Origin: Emmonsiellopsis sp. PD_33
Taxonomy: Eukaryota; Ascomycota; Eurotiomycetes; Onygenales; Ajellomycetaceae
DNA length: 64,000 nucleotides
Direction of reading: 5' to 3'
Assembly: GCA_032988165.1 (NCBI GenBank)
Contig: JANTQF010000006.1
Location: 62,001 to 126,000, forward strand
Part shown: positions 1 through 12,146 of the stretch, one piece after another
How positions within the stretch are numbered: the first letter of the stretch is position 1
How the letters are laid out: each line of letters begins with the position of its first letter
The notes under the pieces: generated by a model
The model's database searches: none
What the model was told of the DNA's origin: nothing
Seen by the model: only the letters and a program-made list of their open reading frames with translations
Program-made: the position numbers and the translations under genes

Positions 1-138
1 AGTTTGAGATTCAGGAGAAATCTAACAAGCATAAACATCCAGCCAGCTTTGATGATGATGATGGCAACACTGAAGCTCTAAGATATAATACTATTCCTAC
101 TATACCATTCAATGCTGAAATAGATGATTTAATTTAAA

Positions 139-270
139 TAGATAATCTAATCCTAATAGATGATTCAATCCTAAAAGATGATCTAATCCTAAAAGATGAT
201 TCAATCCCAAAAGATGATTCAATCCCAAAAGACAATCCAATCCCAAAAAACAATCCAATCTCAAAAGATG
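139..270 (+). repeat. 18-bp in-frame tandem repeat (acidic linker)
   Basis: About seven units of an 18-bp motif related to GATGATTCAATCCCAAAA. The unit is a multiple of three and encodes repeated KDDSIP-like hexapeptides inside the N-terminal part of the SNF2 relic, so it looks like an expanded disordered linker. Confidence 0.75.
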
Positions 271-1984
271 ATTTACTGGTTGAGTTATCTCCCAAGGCAC
301 CCACCTCCCCTGTCAATCCAGCCAGTAAGACAGAAGACAGTTAAATGATGATAGACCCCTTAATGTCCAGTCAGCAGGTCAAGTCATCTCCCAAGGTGCC
401 TACATCTCTGGACAGTTCAACACTAAAAACTCCCACCCCAGAGGTCATTGTGATTCTGGATCCCAATGAGCAGCTAGAAATCAATATCAATAGTGCTTGG
501 ATAGATGATATATATGATCTTGATGACACCAATCTAATTTCTCAAGTAGTAGACACAACAAGATGCCACTAACTCACTAAACATAATGAGAGTCTATTTA
601 CCCACTTCTTCATATTTGAGGACAAGGCAGTGAACTATAAAAATTCCTTAACTAAAATTAAAATACTATATATGAAGAGGGCATTCTTCAGCTACCAGGC
701 CTTTGCTGCATTCTGGATGCTGTTGGTGAACAATGAAGTGAGAGGGAGCATTTTAGGTGATAAGATGAGGCTTGGGAAAACTACTGAGTAGATTACCTAT
801 ATTATTCTTAGGTCCTTACTAGCATTGAATTATGATTTAGTTAGGGAATCCTGAGAGTTCAATTCCAAAACAGCCTATGAATACCTTCAAAAAGATGCAG
901 CTTCTACTACATCATGCCCAATGTAATCATAATGGCCCTTCAGGTGCCTCTATGCTGTGATTCAAGAGCTACACACCAATCAGAAGGCACTGCTGAAGAT
1001 GTGAAGAATCAGAAGGGGTTATTCTCTCATTATGGCCTCACCATCACTTCTATCTGTATGGGTTGATGAGTTTATAAATATTATTAACCCTAAGTCATCA
1101 TTGAAATTGTTTGTGCAGCCCTCTATCTCTTCTGAGAGTTTTATAGCTAAGAGGTTTAAGAAGTGCAGTCCAAGTGCTAAGGCATATCTGCTTTCATCCA
1201 TCTCTAAAGATTTTGTGCCCCATGCTAAGCTCAATGACTGTATGGTGCTGACAACACCATACATAATGAACTGTATGTGTTAAACCCTAATGTCAATGCT
1301 TGCATGGAACTGGAGACTACTGGTCCATGATGAATCTCATCTGGAGAAGGGTGACAATAGCATAACTATTTATAATTTTCATTTCATTCTGAATGGGATA
1401 AAGAAGAAACTCTGTGATGATGTTAAATCATCACTAACTGATCCTAATGTCTGATTGATGTTCAGAACTCTATTTGAGAAAGGCCCTTATAATTTACAGC
1501 ATTAGATGGGCCTTCTGGAAACCAATTATTAGTTGGAATCAGACATACTGCATCAGGCCTGTCAGGAGGAGTTTAAAAAGCTCAGCCAGGACACCTCTAC
1601 TGTACTAGGTAACTACATGAAGACTTATAGTATGATAGAAGCATCTGAGGCCCAACTGAGGGGATTTGCCTTTCTATTTGTATGGATTTTTGAATGCATT
1701 ATGATTCAGCAAGACACCAATTATAAATGGTTTGGCAAGAATATCATTGACCTCCCCCCACATGAGGACTGTGATATCAGAGTTAAATTAACTGATGCTC
1801 AAAAAGAAGCTATAAAGGGGATAGAGGTCAAAGCCATTGCAGCTATCAAGACAGCCTTTATGAATACCTATAACTTGTGGTTATAAAGAGGTAGAAAGGA
1901 TTTAGAACCAACCCTGCATATATCTATATTCTTCAAAAATTTTCACTGTACTTATATGCTAGTAATTTTCCCTGGAGCCATGAA

Positions 1985-2098
1985 TATTATCTGATCCCAA
2001 AATAATATTGAATCCTAAAATAACATTGAATCCTAAAACAATATTAAATCCTAAAATAATGTCAAATTCCAAAATAATGTTGAACACTAAAACAACAA
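1985..2098 (+). repeat. 18-bp tandem repeat within the SNF2 relic
   Basis: About six units close to CCTAAAATAACATTGAAT, again 18 bp and again in the coding frame. It lies between the two helicase lobes, followed by an Asp/Glu-rich stretch at about 2130-2220. It is probably a repetitive Asn-rich loop. Confidence 0.7.
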
Positions 2099-3224
2099 TG
2101 ACCCTAAGAATGTAGATACTAATAAGGATAGAGACTCAGATGATTTGAATGACTCAGATGAGGAGGATGAGAAGGGTTACTCAGATGAGGAGGATGAGAA
2201 TGATTTTAATGATAGCTAGCCTAGGTTTCATTTCATTAATGAGGAACTTAATGCAGAGAAAGATAAAAATAATAAAAGTGTATGAAAACCTCAATTAAAA
2301 AAGAACACTTCTTTATCTCTGATGCCCTACTCCCCCTTTATTATAGATTTTGTTAAGGGGGTGAAGATGAAGTTCATTGAAAAGCTGCTAGCTGATCTAG
2401 CAATGTCTCAAGACTATACTAACTGCATTGAGAAATTAGTGATAATTGTCTCTGAATCTATCATTATTGCTATTTTGGAAGAGGTATATTTACTTACCTC
2501 TTATAAATTTACATGGTACAACAGTGTGAGCTAACTGGATTCTGGCACCTTAAGGGACTCAGTTATCCTGTTGCAGCACTATATGGGTGTGTAACAGCCT
2601 CAAACAGATAAGATCTAATTGATGTGTTTAACTTCAATTAGGAACCATATAACTGCTGTGATGGGAAAACCCCACTTATCATCATTATTACTCCAAAAAT
2701 TCTCACCCAGGGATTCACACTTGTCAGAGCCTGCCATCTGGTTCTGTTGACCCCTAAATGGCTGTGAACTGATGAAGAACAGGCTATAGGCTAGATTACT
2801 TAAATAGGCTAGAAAAATGATAAGACCTACTACTACTAGACAGTATGTAAAGATATGAAGGTTGAAGTGGGGATTCTTTACTGTCAGAACTTGCAGCTGA
2901 AGTTTAATGAAATCACTATGCAAGTATCATATGAGTCAGTTGATTGATTAGCACAGGAGAAGCAGCAGAGGGAGGATGTAATAACTCTAGTATGATATCT
3001 AATATTAAAAGAATAATGTACAATACCAAAGCATCTACTGCAACTACAAGGTAGATAGAGTTGGAAACCAGTTTAAGTTAGATTTTATATTTAGTAGCTG
3101 TGAAGTAATAATAATAATCATCTTGCCTTTTCATTTATTAAAATTATCCTTTAAATACTCTACCCTAAGTTATATGCTTCTGTAGCATTCTACCCTGGCC
3201 AATATTCACAGCCCAATATGATTT

Positions 3225-3625
3225 GCAATGTTGGTGGTCTAAGAACATTCACAGTTAGTTAGTAACTCCTAAATTTAGTAGTCATAAATTTAGCAGTTGC
3301 ATTGCACCATATGACTTGCAAATTTAGCAGTCTAATATTTGTAGTCACAAATTTAGCAGTTAGATGGCATCACATGACTCACATATTTAGCAGTCTAACA
3401 TTTGTAGTTGTAAATTTAGCAGTTAGTTAGCACTATGTGACTTGCAAATTTAGCAGTCTAACATTCACAGTTAGTTAGTACTATGTGACTCACAAATTTA
3501 GCTGTCCAACATTTGTAGTCACAAATTTGACAGTTGATTAGCACCATATAACTCACAAATTTAGCAGTCTAATATTTACAGTTACAAATTTGGTGGTTAA
3601 TTAGCACCATGTGATTCACAATATT
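3225..3625. repeat. 63-bp minisatellite
   Basis: The phrase TTTAGCAGTCTAA recurs at about 3325, 3388, 3451 and 3562, with one shortened interval near 3500, giving a 63-bp period. Each unit contains two ACAAATTTAGCAG half-motifs, so it has an internal subrepeat. It lies between the SNF2 and the Plavaka-type relics and has no coding frame. Confidence 0.8.
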
Positions 3626-4019
3626 TACACTAGCAGAGGTTATTAGTCACTATCTGCTGAATGTTGTGATTTGGAGTTTCATCAGCCATTTCACATTAAT
3701 TTTTCTATACACATAGAGATTGCTTCAGATCACAAATATAACACATAAAAAATGAACTGCTGATAGACATCTATACCCTCATGATGGTTGCAGGTTTATG
3801 GTATTAAATCTAAGTAGATTTGATTGACATAAGTCCCATTACTGCAGAAAACATGTCCAGATTAACTTGCAATCTCTTATAAATAGTATTCAGAGAGGAG
3901 GGATACAGGAAGATGATAGAGCTATCTATATGCAAGGTGAGTTTAAACTGTTATTTAATGCCAGGCAGTAACTAATATTAATTACCAGTTGACTCTAACC
4001 CTTCTGATGATGTACTGTA
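3626..4019. other. Unassigned spacer
   Basis: No family motif, repeat or open frame recognised. Probably upstream or 5' sequence of the transposase relic that follows. Confidence 0.3.
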
Positions 4020-7000
4020 AATCAATGGAGATAATAATACAGCCATGTTGATGGATTCTGAGTCTGTAGTAGAGCCCTTAAATGTGCAGGCAGGATTATG
4101 ATCATCTAGATTCATAGTTATTATATTATCATTTTCAGTACAGGAGGGCTGCCTCAGTGCAACTACAGTACAGATGGTTGCTTATAAGTAAGAGTCAGAA
4201 TACTTAGCTGAGGCATCACTGATAATGATACTAGATCTATCTTCACCTGTAAATGAATAGATACAGGATAACATCTTCTATTCCTTCAAAAATGAACAAG
4301 ACTTTGGCTTAACAATGTACTTCAATGATAACTAGATGATAAAGGGAGATGTAACTGCCTGGTTTAAAACCCCTGCATTAAAAACTTGAAGTGACCAGTT
4401 GAGCTTTGATAGTGCAGATGAATAGCAAGGCAAGTTTGATGCTATTAAGCAGAGAATACTAATAGGGAATTAGAGAGTAGAGATTGTAGTGATAAATAGC
4501 ACAATTAATAATAGTTCTGCCAATAAATACTGGTTCTACTATTAGGATGTTCTACCTGTTATCTCCTTTCTACTTAGATATGAAGCTTTTAAGGAACATC
4601 TTACCTATATGCCTGTACAAGTATTCAATCAAAAGAATCATTAAGTATACACTGAGATACACACTGTGGATTGGTGGTGAAACACCTAGGAGAAACTTGA
4701 GGATAGAACCATAGTTATGTCATTACTTATCACTATTAATAAGATAGTTCTAACCTAATATCACAGTGATTTATCTGCCTGGCCAATTTATATGACAATC
4801 AGGAATCTGAACAGTTATGTGCAATAAAAACAAGGTATCTCTAGTTTGATCCTGATTGGATTTCTACCCATTGTCAAGACAAAGGAGGATCAGGGTACCA
4901 AAGCAACTGTCTATCATACAGTTATGAAATGGATTTTTGAACATGAGTCATCCCAAAGAGTCTTAAGTAATGCATTGGAAATAAGGCTGATAGCTTCATA
5001 AGCCATTGAAAAACTTTCAGTTGATGGTATGTTATATGTGCATGCTTCATGCCATGGAATATTTATGGTGCTTAGTCACCTACATAGCTTAGTCAGGCCC
5101 CATGGTATAAATAGCCATAGATAGCCTAGAAACATAGAGAATCCAACCTTATTCTACACAATGTTTTCATCTCAAGTTTTCCCAATTATATGGTACTATC
5201 ATTCTTTATGCTAATGAATGCTACTAGAAGTGTTTTCCCATCATTACTGGATTAATGGCTGACTATGAAGAACAGATCATTCTTATAGGAGTTAAGAGTA
5301 ACCCACACTGTATGATATGCTAGGTCCCCCCCAAAGAACATGAGAATCTACAAACTAGATAGCCATTATGAACATATGAATATATAAAAGATATCATTTA
5401 ATAACTGGAAAGAGATGAAATTGATATCAATATGAGTGTTCACTCTGTACCTAACTTTACCTGGGGCTATAAATTCACTAATATTCATACAGCAATGATG
5501 CTTGATCCTCTATATTAGTTGCTTAAAGGGTTGCTTGATCATCTGCTGACCTGATGTAAATAGCATCTGAAGGATACTATTTGCAAGAGAAGACAGACTG
5601 ATTCTACAATGATTGTATTAATAGAGGATTTAGGTAATATAAAGCAACTGGATGAGCAGTTGAAGCTGGTTCCTAGGTTTACTAGGCTAAAGATATTCTA
5701 AAAGAACTTCAGTAAGGTTAAGTAATGAATCAGGGTTAAACAGGAGGCCCTGATATAACAGCTGATCCCTGCCATTACACCCTTGATTAAAGGTCTAGAG
5801 ATAGATGCTATAATTCTTTTCTCACAGGCAATTATGAACTTCTAGATGCTTGCTGACTACTGATCTCATGATGATGAAACTCTGGAGTACATGGAAACTA
5901 CACTATATTAAATTAACAAGTTAAAGTATGTCTTCAGTAAATACTGAAAGAATGGCCACTTTAACTTCCTGAAGTTCCATATTATTCAACACTATGTTGA
6001 TTTTATTTGATTAATAGAAACTATCAATAGTATGGACATAAGTAGCTCAGAGAGTGCTTACAAATATTTAGTGAAGAAGTCATTCAGTCAAATAAATAAG
6101 CATAATGAGCACAATAGATTTAAGATCTAAATTATTAGACATATTATATACTGAGTTAACTGCCAGATCCTTCAGCACAGCATCAAGGCCCACATGCAAA
6201 TAGCTAGTTCTCCAAGCAAACTTGACACTTCCATTGATGCCAAGGTCAGCAAGCCCAGCACAGCTCTTAATCTGATGGCCTATGGGTACAAGAAAGCAAA
6301 GAAGGGGGGCCTTCCACAGGATAAGATACACTTTGGGAGTCTATGTTGGTAACTGCAGTTAGACAGTCTTTAGGAGGTATTTATAGTGTTTGTGTGGGAG
6401 ATGCAAAAGAAACATAATGGCATGGAGAGCTTTAGAACTGTGGTTAATCATCTAGAGTCAGATTCTTCCTGGGTGGATGAGTATGTTATGCAGCTTCATG
6501 GGTTAATATCCTGTTGATGAATTGATGGACATGAGCCAGTAAAAGAAGATATACTGAAATAGAAGCTGGTTAGATGCAGTCTGAAGTAGGAGGAAGAGAA
6601 GGGGTGATTTAAGAATCATATCTGAGTTCAGAAGAAGGAGGCAGATCAACAGTCTCTCATGAATGAATAGAGAGTTAGATGCCTTAAGGTCATTCTTACA
6701 GTTAAAGATCATACATGGGAGGTTAATGATAGAGATTCTTTGCAAAGTGTTATATATACAGGTACCTTTATTAATATTTTCCAGCTTCATGGAGGATCAA
6801 CTGGACTTCCACATGAGATTACTAGTATACTTGAGATTGAGGAGCCTACTCTAAGTCAGATAAATCAAAGACAGTACCTGACCAATCAACAGTTCTACTC
6901 TTTAGAATATGTGGTTCAAAGTGCCCATGTGATTCCAAAGTTTTTCTCATTGAAGTAGGGTTAATAGCTAGTGTACTTCATTAATCATTACATCAATTGG

Positions 7001-7095
7001 GACCAATATAATACTATCTACCATCCTAACTTTATGAGTTTGGCAAGAAAGCAGGCAGATATATGGGAAAAGAGGCTGAGAAAGACAGGCACAGG
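4020..7095 (+). pseudogene. Plavaka-type (CACTA/KDZ-like) transposase relic
   Basis: About 1000 codons in one orientation, broken by many stops and some frame changes. Diagnostic blocks appear in the order known for fungal Plavaka transposases. DLSAWPIYMTIRN at about 4768-4806 matches the WPVYLTLGN block. LILIGFLPIVK (about 4850-4880) matches LIGYLPI. A cysteine-containing CMIC block lies near 5310. FTNIHTAMMLDPLY followed by LLKGLLDHLL (about 5475-5550) matches the block HxxMxPDxLHQLxKG. RFTRLKIF lies near 5676. The C-terminal block reads SAHVIPKFF (about 6918-6945), where the family reads HLIPxFG. Intact enzymes mobilise CACTA/KDZ DNA transposons. I could not define terminal inverted repeats. 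The family call rests on remembered motif patterns and needs a profile search. Confidence 0.72.
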
Positions 7096-7372
7096 AGAAT
7101 GATGATTTAATAAGTAAGTCATAGAAGTATTACTCTTTGAATTCACCTAATTAATTAACAGAGTACACAGAATGACTATGGGATTAATGATAGTAGTAGT
7201 GACAGCTAATAGTAGCTCTAATAGTGAATGATTGGGGTGATAGCTAATAATAGAAGTAACAGCTAACAATGGTGTCAACATGCAGGATATAGTGGCTTTC
7301 ACAGTGCTACTAAGATTCAGAAGATTGAGGAGTAATACAAGGAACCTGCTTCCTCAGGCTTCATGTCATGGT
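7096..7372. repeat. Low-complexity AGTAATA/ACAGCTAA-rich spacer
   Basis: Trinucleotide-like sequence (GTAGTAGTGACAGCTAATAG and variants) directly after the transposase relic. No coding signal seen. Confidence 0.5.
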
Positions 7373-7862
7373 AGCTGCATGGAGGGTATTTCTAAATACA
7401 GAGAGAATGTTAGTAGCTATAACTCCACCATTGGCAATCATCAGAACCTATAATATGACTCTGATAGTAATAATAATGCCAGTCTGTCAGAGTCAAGCAG
7501 CACAGGGGTGATGACCTGCTCTATTTGATGAGAACCTTCTGCCTCCTAGATCATAGCAGCCACATGGAGAGTATTTCTGAATACAGAGGAAATGTGAGCA
7601 GCTATAACTCCACCATCAGTAATGTCAGTATATCAGAGTTAGGTGGCACAGGGGCAATGACCTGCTTTACTCAATAAAAACTTTCTGCCTCCTAGACTAT
7701 GGCAGCCACATGAAGAGTATTTTTAAATACAGAGGAAATGTGAGTAGCCATAACTCTATCATCAGTAACTGCCAGGACCTACAATACAACTCTGATAGTA
7801 ATAACAATGCCAGCATGTTAGAGTCAAGTAGCACAGGCATCATCTGGTTCAAGCAGGGTCCT
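7373..7862. repeat. Three-unit tandem repeat (about 140-180 bp)
   Basis: Three successive units starting near 7373, 7553 and 7695 share the phrases GGCAGCCACATG, AGTATTT, AATACAGAGGAAATGTGAG and CTCCACCATCAGTAA. The middle unit lacks about 40 bp present in the outer two. No protein family recognised. Confidence 0.75.
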
Positions 7863-8214
7863 AAATGATAAATAAGAACCACTAAAAGAGCTGCCTTCTA
7901 GCAGAAAGCTGAAATGGATGCATGAGATAATATGGGAGGAAAATTTTAGTAATATAAAAAATCATATTGTTATAGACTATAAAGCTATGTTGGTCTGCAG
8001 AACAGCTCTCAATAATATAGATAAGAAGATAATATTCTTAATTAAATACTGTTAGAAACAATGAAGATAAACCTGTTCTAAATGCTTAAATCTATTAAAT
8101 CTAAGTCCTCCCAGTGAGAGCCCTTAATGTTGCATCACTCCTTGAATATTTAGCATCTCCTAATGCTAGTGCACCCATTGACTCCAAGGAAGAAATCATC
8201 TAAGTGCTGAAGAT
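7863..8214. other. Unassigned sequence
   Basis: No recognisable motif or repeat. Short open frames here look like chance. Confidence 0.3.
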
Positions 8215-8405
8215 GGTACTTGAGTGATAGTGAATAATAGTAGTAATGATAGTAATAGTGAAGACTAATAGAGAATGATGATAGTAACAGCAAATAATGA
8301 TAATAACAGCTGACTACTAATAATGACAGTAATAGCAAATAATGGTAATAACTGCCAACTATAGCAGCAACAGCAAATAATGGTGATGATGGCTAACTGC
8401 CAAAT
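8215..8405. repeat. Low-complexity AATAATGACAGCAACAG repeat block
   Basis: Irregular repetition of AATAATGGTAATAACTGCCAACTATAGC and ACAGCAACAGCAAATAATGG units. The same units recur at 9065-9355 and inside the 248-bp repeat at 9660-10395. Confidence 0.7.
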
Positions 8406-9064
8406 ATGTATGAAGTGAGTTAGATCACAGAATGCTATTAATAGTGAGGAAAATATAGGTATTTTAGTGTGTTTTTACTCACCATCTTTTAGTCACATGA
8501 TGAGTAGTTTAATCTCTCCACTCTAATCTCCTCTTTTCATTCTATTCTCATCATCCTACATCTTCTGCCTCTTCACTATATATATCTTGCATCTATACTG
8601 TCACTATGTTTGTCTCTCATCTTAATGAGCATCTTCTACTATCTTTTAGGCCCTGCCTGGCCTTTAGTCCTTCTGTTTTCTTGCTACCTTCAGTGGTTGT
8701 TTGGGATCCTATTCAGGTGGATGCATGAGGCAGCTTTATTAGCTGTGCTAGTACAGCCTGTCTCCATTTTGCCTGCTACATCTACTCAGTTGATCTCTGA
8801 GTTAGAGGCCTGTGATCACTAATTGTATAAGATCAACTATTATTTTAATAGTTTCTTTAATCATCTTCATCAGTCCTGACATTCTCTACATGTATGTATG
8901 CTGCTTGCCTCCTATATGGATTCTATTTCATCCTCATTCACTGCTGATTCATTTCCTCTTTTGGATTTTAGTCCATTATCTCTCCATATTATTAGTATTA
9001 GCATTAGGTTGTTGGTTCATTCATGAGATTATAGGATTATATTAGCTTGACTTCTATATTATTA
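8406..9064. other. Unassigned pyrimidine-rich insert between repeat blocks
   Basis: Interrupts the low-complexity block. It starts with a T/C-rich stretch and holds two overlapping open frames on the plus strand (8610-8822 and 8812-9045) rich in Leu, Ile and Phe. I recognise no family, and T/C-rich DNA gives such frames by chance. Confidence 0.3.
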
Positions 9065-9356
9065 TTTAGTGTATGGCAGTAAGGGCAAATAAAGGTAATA
9101 ACAGCTAACAGCCAATAATAACAGCAACAGTAAATAATGATGATAACTGCCAACTATAATAGTAACAGCACATAATGATGGTAGCTAACAGCTAACAGCT
9201 AATAATGACAGCAACAGTAAATAATGGTAATAACTACTAATTATAGTAGTAACAGTAAATAATGATAACAACAGCTGACTGCAAACTATAACAGTAATAA
9301 TATATAATAGTAGCAGCTAACAGCTAACAGCTAATAATGACAGCAACAGTAAATAT
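9065..9356. repeat. Low-complexity AATAATGACAGCAACAG repeat block (second)
   Basis: Continuation of the block at 8215-8405, with units such as GCTAACAGCTAATAATGACA and AACAGTAAATAATGGTAAT. Confidence 0.7.
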
Positions 9357-9655
9357 TCCCAGGTGAAAAGTTTACTGTCAGCCACAGATACTAGGTTGTT
9401 CAAAAAAACCCTAGTATATAATCCATAACTAGTATGAGGTAATAATTAAGCAGGAGCATGTATAGACAATTAAGTGTGAAAGAAGTGATATTACTTCATC
9501 TATAACTTAAATCTTATAATATAAAAGGATCTGAGTAGCTAGCTTCTTATCCATTGAGAAAGATGATTCTGATGTTGAAGTTACCCCTATAGTAAATTAT
9601 AATAAATGTAAGATTAAGGTTATCAGCCTTTTAAGTAATAATTAAGTGTCTATAA
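9357..9655. other. Unassigned AT-rich sequence
   Basis: No motif or coding frame recognised. It contains a short run of A (CAAAAAAACC) and nothing else notable. Confidence 0.3.
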
Positions 9656-10395
9656 GATGACCAATAATAACAGCAATAACAAATAATGGTAACAACTGCT
9701 AATGATGACAGCAACAGCACATAATGGCAGCAGTAGATAATAAAGACAATTCAATGCAATGTATAGTGCATGCCTGTGCCTGTGAGATAATTAATGATGA
9801 TAGCAACAGTAAATAATAGCAACAACTGCTAATAATAACAGCAACAGCACATAATGGTGGCAGTGGAGGACCAACAATGCAGCTATCACTATTAAAAAGT
9901 AGGCTCTGTTACTTTCTATAACTCTTTCTACTCCTTTTTAATGACCCTTTTTCTCACCCTTACTTCATGGCATGCTGTCTAGGCTTCCTGATATCTTCCA
10001 AAGCAACATGTGGTGTGTGCCTGTGTCCATGAGATTACCAATAATAATAGTAATAGTAAATAATGACAACAACTGCTAATAATGATAGTAACAGCACATA
10101 ATAGTAGCAGTGGACAACTAACAATAGCAGCTATCACTATTAAAAAGCAGGCTCTATTACTTTCTGCAACTCTTTCTGCTCCTTTTTAATAGCCCTTTTT
10201 CTTACCCTTGCTTTGTGGCATGCTGTTCAGGCTTCCTGATATCTTCCAAAACAATGTATGGTGTGCACCTGTGCCTGTGAGACTATTAATAATGACAGTA
10301 ATGGCAAATAATAGCAACAACTGTCAATGATGACAGTAATAGCACATAATGGTGACAGTGGATAATCAACAATGACAGCTATTACTATTGACTCT
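9656..10395. repeat. 248-bp tandem repeat
   Basis: Units begin near 9770, 10018 and 10266 (period about 248 bp), with an internally deleted unit at 9656-9769. Each full unit has a low-complexity AATAATAGTAACAGCACATAATGG part, then a unique part (GCAGCTATCACTATTAAAAAG, CTTCCTGATATCTTCCAAA) and the phrase GTGCCTGTGAGA. The low-complexity part matches the flanking blocks, so the array probably grew out of them. Confidence 0.8.
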
Positions 10396-10423
10396 AGAAC
10401 TATAAGGGCCTTGATGGGTTCAG

Positions 10424-10502
10424 AGGTGAGGTTCTTTTGATCAGTATACTTCCATATCCCTGATGAGATATGAAAGTGTACTGATCAAAGTAATCTTACC
10501 CT
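10424..10502. repeat. Imperfect hairpin, about 33-bp stem
   Basis: GGTGAGGTTCTTTTGATCAG is followed by TATACTTCCATATC. After an 8-base loop (CCTGATGA) comes the near-complement GATATGAAAGTGTACTGATC then AAAGTAATCTTACC. It lies just before the 140-bp tandem array. It could be a small foldback element or an end of a larger DNA element. Confidence 0.65.
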
Positions 10503-10572
10503 ATAACCTACTCAGAGTCTTGATGAGGAAGGCTATAAAAAGAAAACTAGATGTCTAGATGACCTACTCACC

Positions 10573-10978
10573 AGAATGATAGCATGGATGACTGTGAAGG
10601 CAGTTAGCTTGTCACAATATGTGAGGCATGCTAATAGATGAAGATGCAAGGTTGTGTGAAATCTAAATGTGTGAAGCAGGCAGAGTAGTTACATTACTAT
10701 GAACTTGCAATCAGGGTAATGATATAAATAATCATGAAGGCAGTTAGCTTATCATAATATGTAAGATATGGTAATAAATGAAGATGCAAGGTTGTATGAA
10801 ATTTAAATGTATAAAGCAAATAGAATAGTTACATTATCATGAATTTGCAATTAGGGCAACAGCATGAATAACTGTGAAGGTAATTAGCTTGTCACAATAT
10901 GTAAGGTATGCTAATAAATGAAGATGCAAGGTTGTGTGAAATCTGAATGCATGAAGTAGATAGAATAGTTAGTTAATA
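10573..10978. repeat. 140-bp tandem repeat, three units
   Basis: The phrase GAAGGCAGTTAGCTT occurs at 10596 and 10736, with a variant at 10876, a strict 140-bp spacing. Units share ATGAAGATGCAAGGTTGT. The middle unit carries more C-to-T and G-to-A differences than the outer two. Confidence 0.85.
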
Positions 10979-11009
10979 ATCATTTATTTATACAATGCAG
11001 TAATAGCAA

Positions 11010-11195
11010 TTATATATATATATATAAAATCTATTGGAGCCTTACCTTCTGACCCATACTAACACTAAGGAAGAACATGCAATAAGGTATGCATGAGATG
11101 TATCAGAGCCTTTCTAACTCACACACACTAACACTGAGGAAGAACATGCAATAAGGCATACATAAGACACATCAGGGTTCTCCCTTCATGCACAA
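11010..11195. repeat. (TA)n tract and about 70-bp tandem duplication
   Basis: A short (TA) tract at about 11012-11027 is followed by two copies of a unit containing ACTAACACTGAGGAAGAACA and TGCAATAAGGCATAC, at about 11060 and 11127. No coding meaning seen. Confidence 0.65.
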
Positions 11196-11405
11196 GACCA
11201 CTCTGAGGCAACACAGGGACAGTCAATGTAGCATACAACACCAGAGGGGTGTGAGGCCCACATGTGGATCACTTACAGTCCAGAGACTATAGGAGCAAGA
11301 TTTTGATTTTCATGCTGATTCAGAGCCAGCCTGGAGCTGGCTTGAGTACTTTTAATGCATGAGCTACATGACTTGGCATGCTAAAGTGGAGTGAAAACAA
11401 TTTTT
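11196..11405. other. Unassigned sequence abutting the truncated end of Gypsy C
   Basis: Comparatively GC-rich sequence with no recognised family. Gypsy C should continue here with its integrase core but does not, so a breakpoint lies near 11400. Confidence 0.35.
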
Positions 11406-11745
11406 TACTGATGTATATTGCCTATAACATTTTAGCTTCACCTGTTAGCAGGTATCACAAGTGGAAATATAGTCAGTAATATCCTTATTAAGTTCATACT
11501 AAAAGTACTTGAGTTAGATAGTCTCTTTAGATCATTTTACTTTAAAGTGACCCTCCTGCAGGTCATCATAGTTGAGGCAGATAATCTCTTCTGTTAAAGC
11601 CTTCAGTTGAGGAATATAGGTATGGCCATTGAACTGAAGCAGGCTATCATCAGAGATGATCCAGAAAGGGATACCACTACTCTGAACTATACTAGAGATA
11701 TCCTTCTTCTTATTGCAGGTGAACTTGTTAGAGTCTTAGGCCTTT
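11406..11745 (-). pseudogene. Gypsy C integrase zinc-binding domain (truncated)
   Basis: Reverse-strand reading gives NYDDLQEGHFKVK followed by a YISTCDTC block and a Lys. This matches the HDxxxxGHxGxxKT ... YWxxM ... CxxCQRxK zinc finger of Gypsy integrases, with the first His changed to Asn. Stops replace Gln at several points. The catalytic DDE core is absent because the element breaks near 11400. Confidence 0.75.
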
Positions 11746-12146
11746 AATAAGAGAGAAAGAAAGGATTCTAACATGTCTGTATATGCTATCTCAGAAGCTA
11801 AGGCTGCAGAGGTTAATAGCCTAGACATACTGAAGGCTAACAGGTGTCCCCACAGCTCTAATGTGCTAGATGCAGAATCCCCAATGTCTGACATGCCAGA
11901 AGTACACATCAGGGTTGCCAATGAACAATCCAGTAAGCAGGAACTGTGTGCTGGGGCTGCTGACAGTTCCAGTGTGAGCTTTGAGGCAAATTGCACCTGT
12001 ATGAGATGGGAAGTGGAGTAATTTGCATCAATTTTAGAGGATAATGGAGCACTTTACTCCATGTCATAGGCCTGAACAGCAATTATTAGGGCATGAATGT
12101 CAGAGGAATCTATTTTCCAGCCCTATCCAACTTTATAGTATAGTTT

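Larger units (their letters stand above)
1..3095 (+). pseudogene. SNF2-family DNA-dependent ATPase relic (5' end outside window)
   Basis: A long frame with scattered stops carries the SNF2 motifs in the right order. Motif I reads GSILGDKMRLGKTTE at about 741-790, where the family has GGILADEMGLGKT. Motif Ia reads SLIMASPSLLSVWVDEFI at about 1023-1076. The Walker B motif reads VHDESH (DESH at 1329-1340). A DLPPHEDCDIRVKLTDAQ stretch at about 1749-1802 matches the segment before the second RecA lobe. EKLVIIVSES (about 2433-2462) and TPK...EEQAIG (about 2690-2800) match the helicase C-terminal domain. The frame is constant to about 2530, then shifts by one. Intact family members remodel chromatin or act in Rad5/Rad16-type repair. 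Acidic DDD/SKDD linkers flank the domain. It is not functional. The Plavaka-type transposase relic downstream suggests it could be a transposon passenger, but that is inference; it could equally be a host gene hit by RIP. Confidence 0.82.

Noticed and set aside
8610..9045. Two overlapping Leu/Ile/Phe-rich open frames that could be a membrane protein
   Set aside because: No family motif, and T-rich DNA readily gives such frames; left as unassigned.
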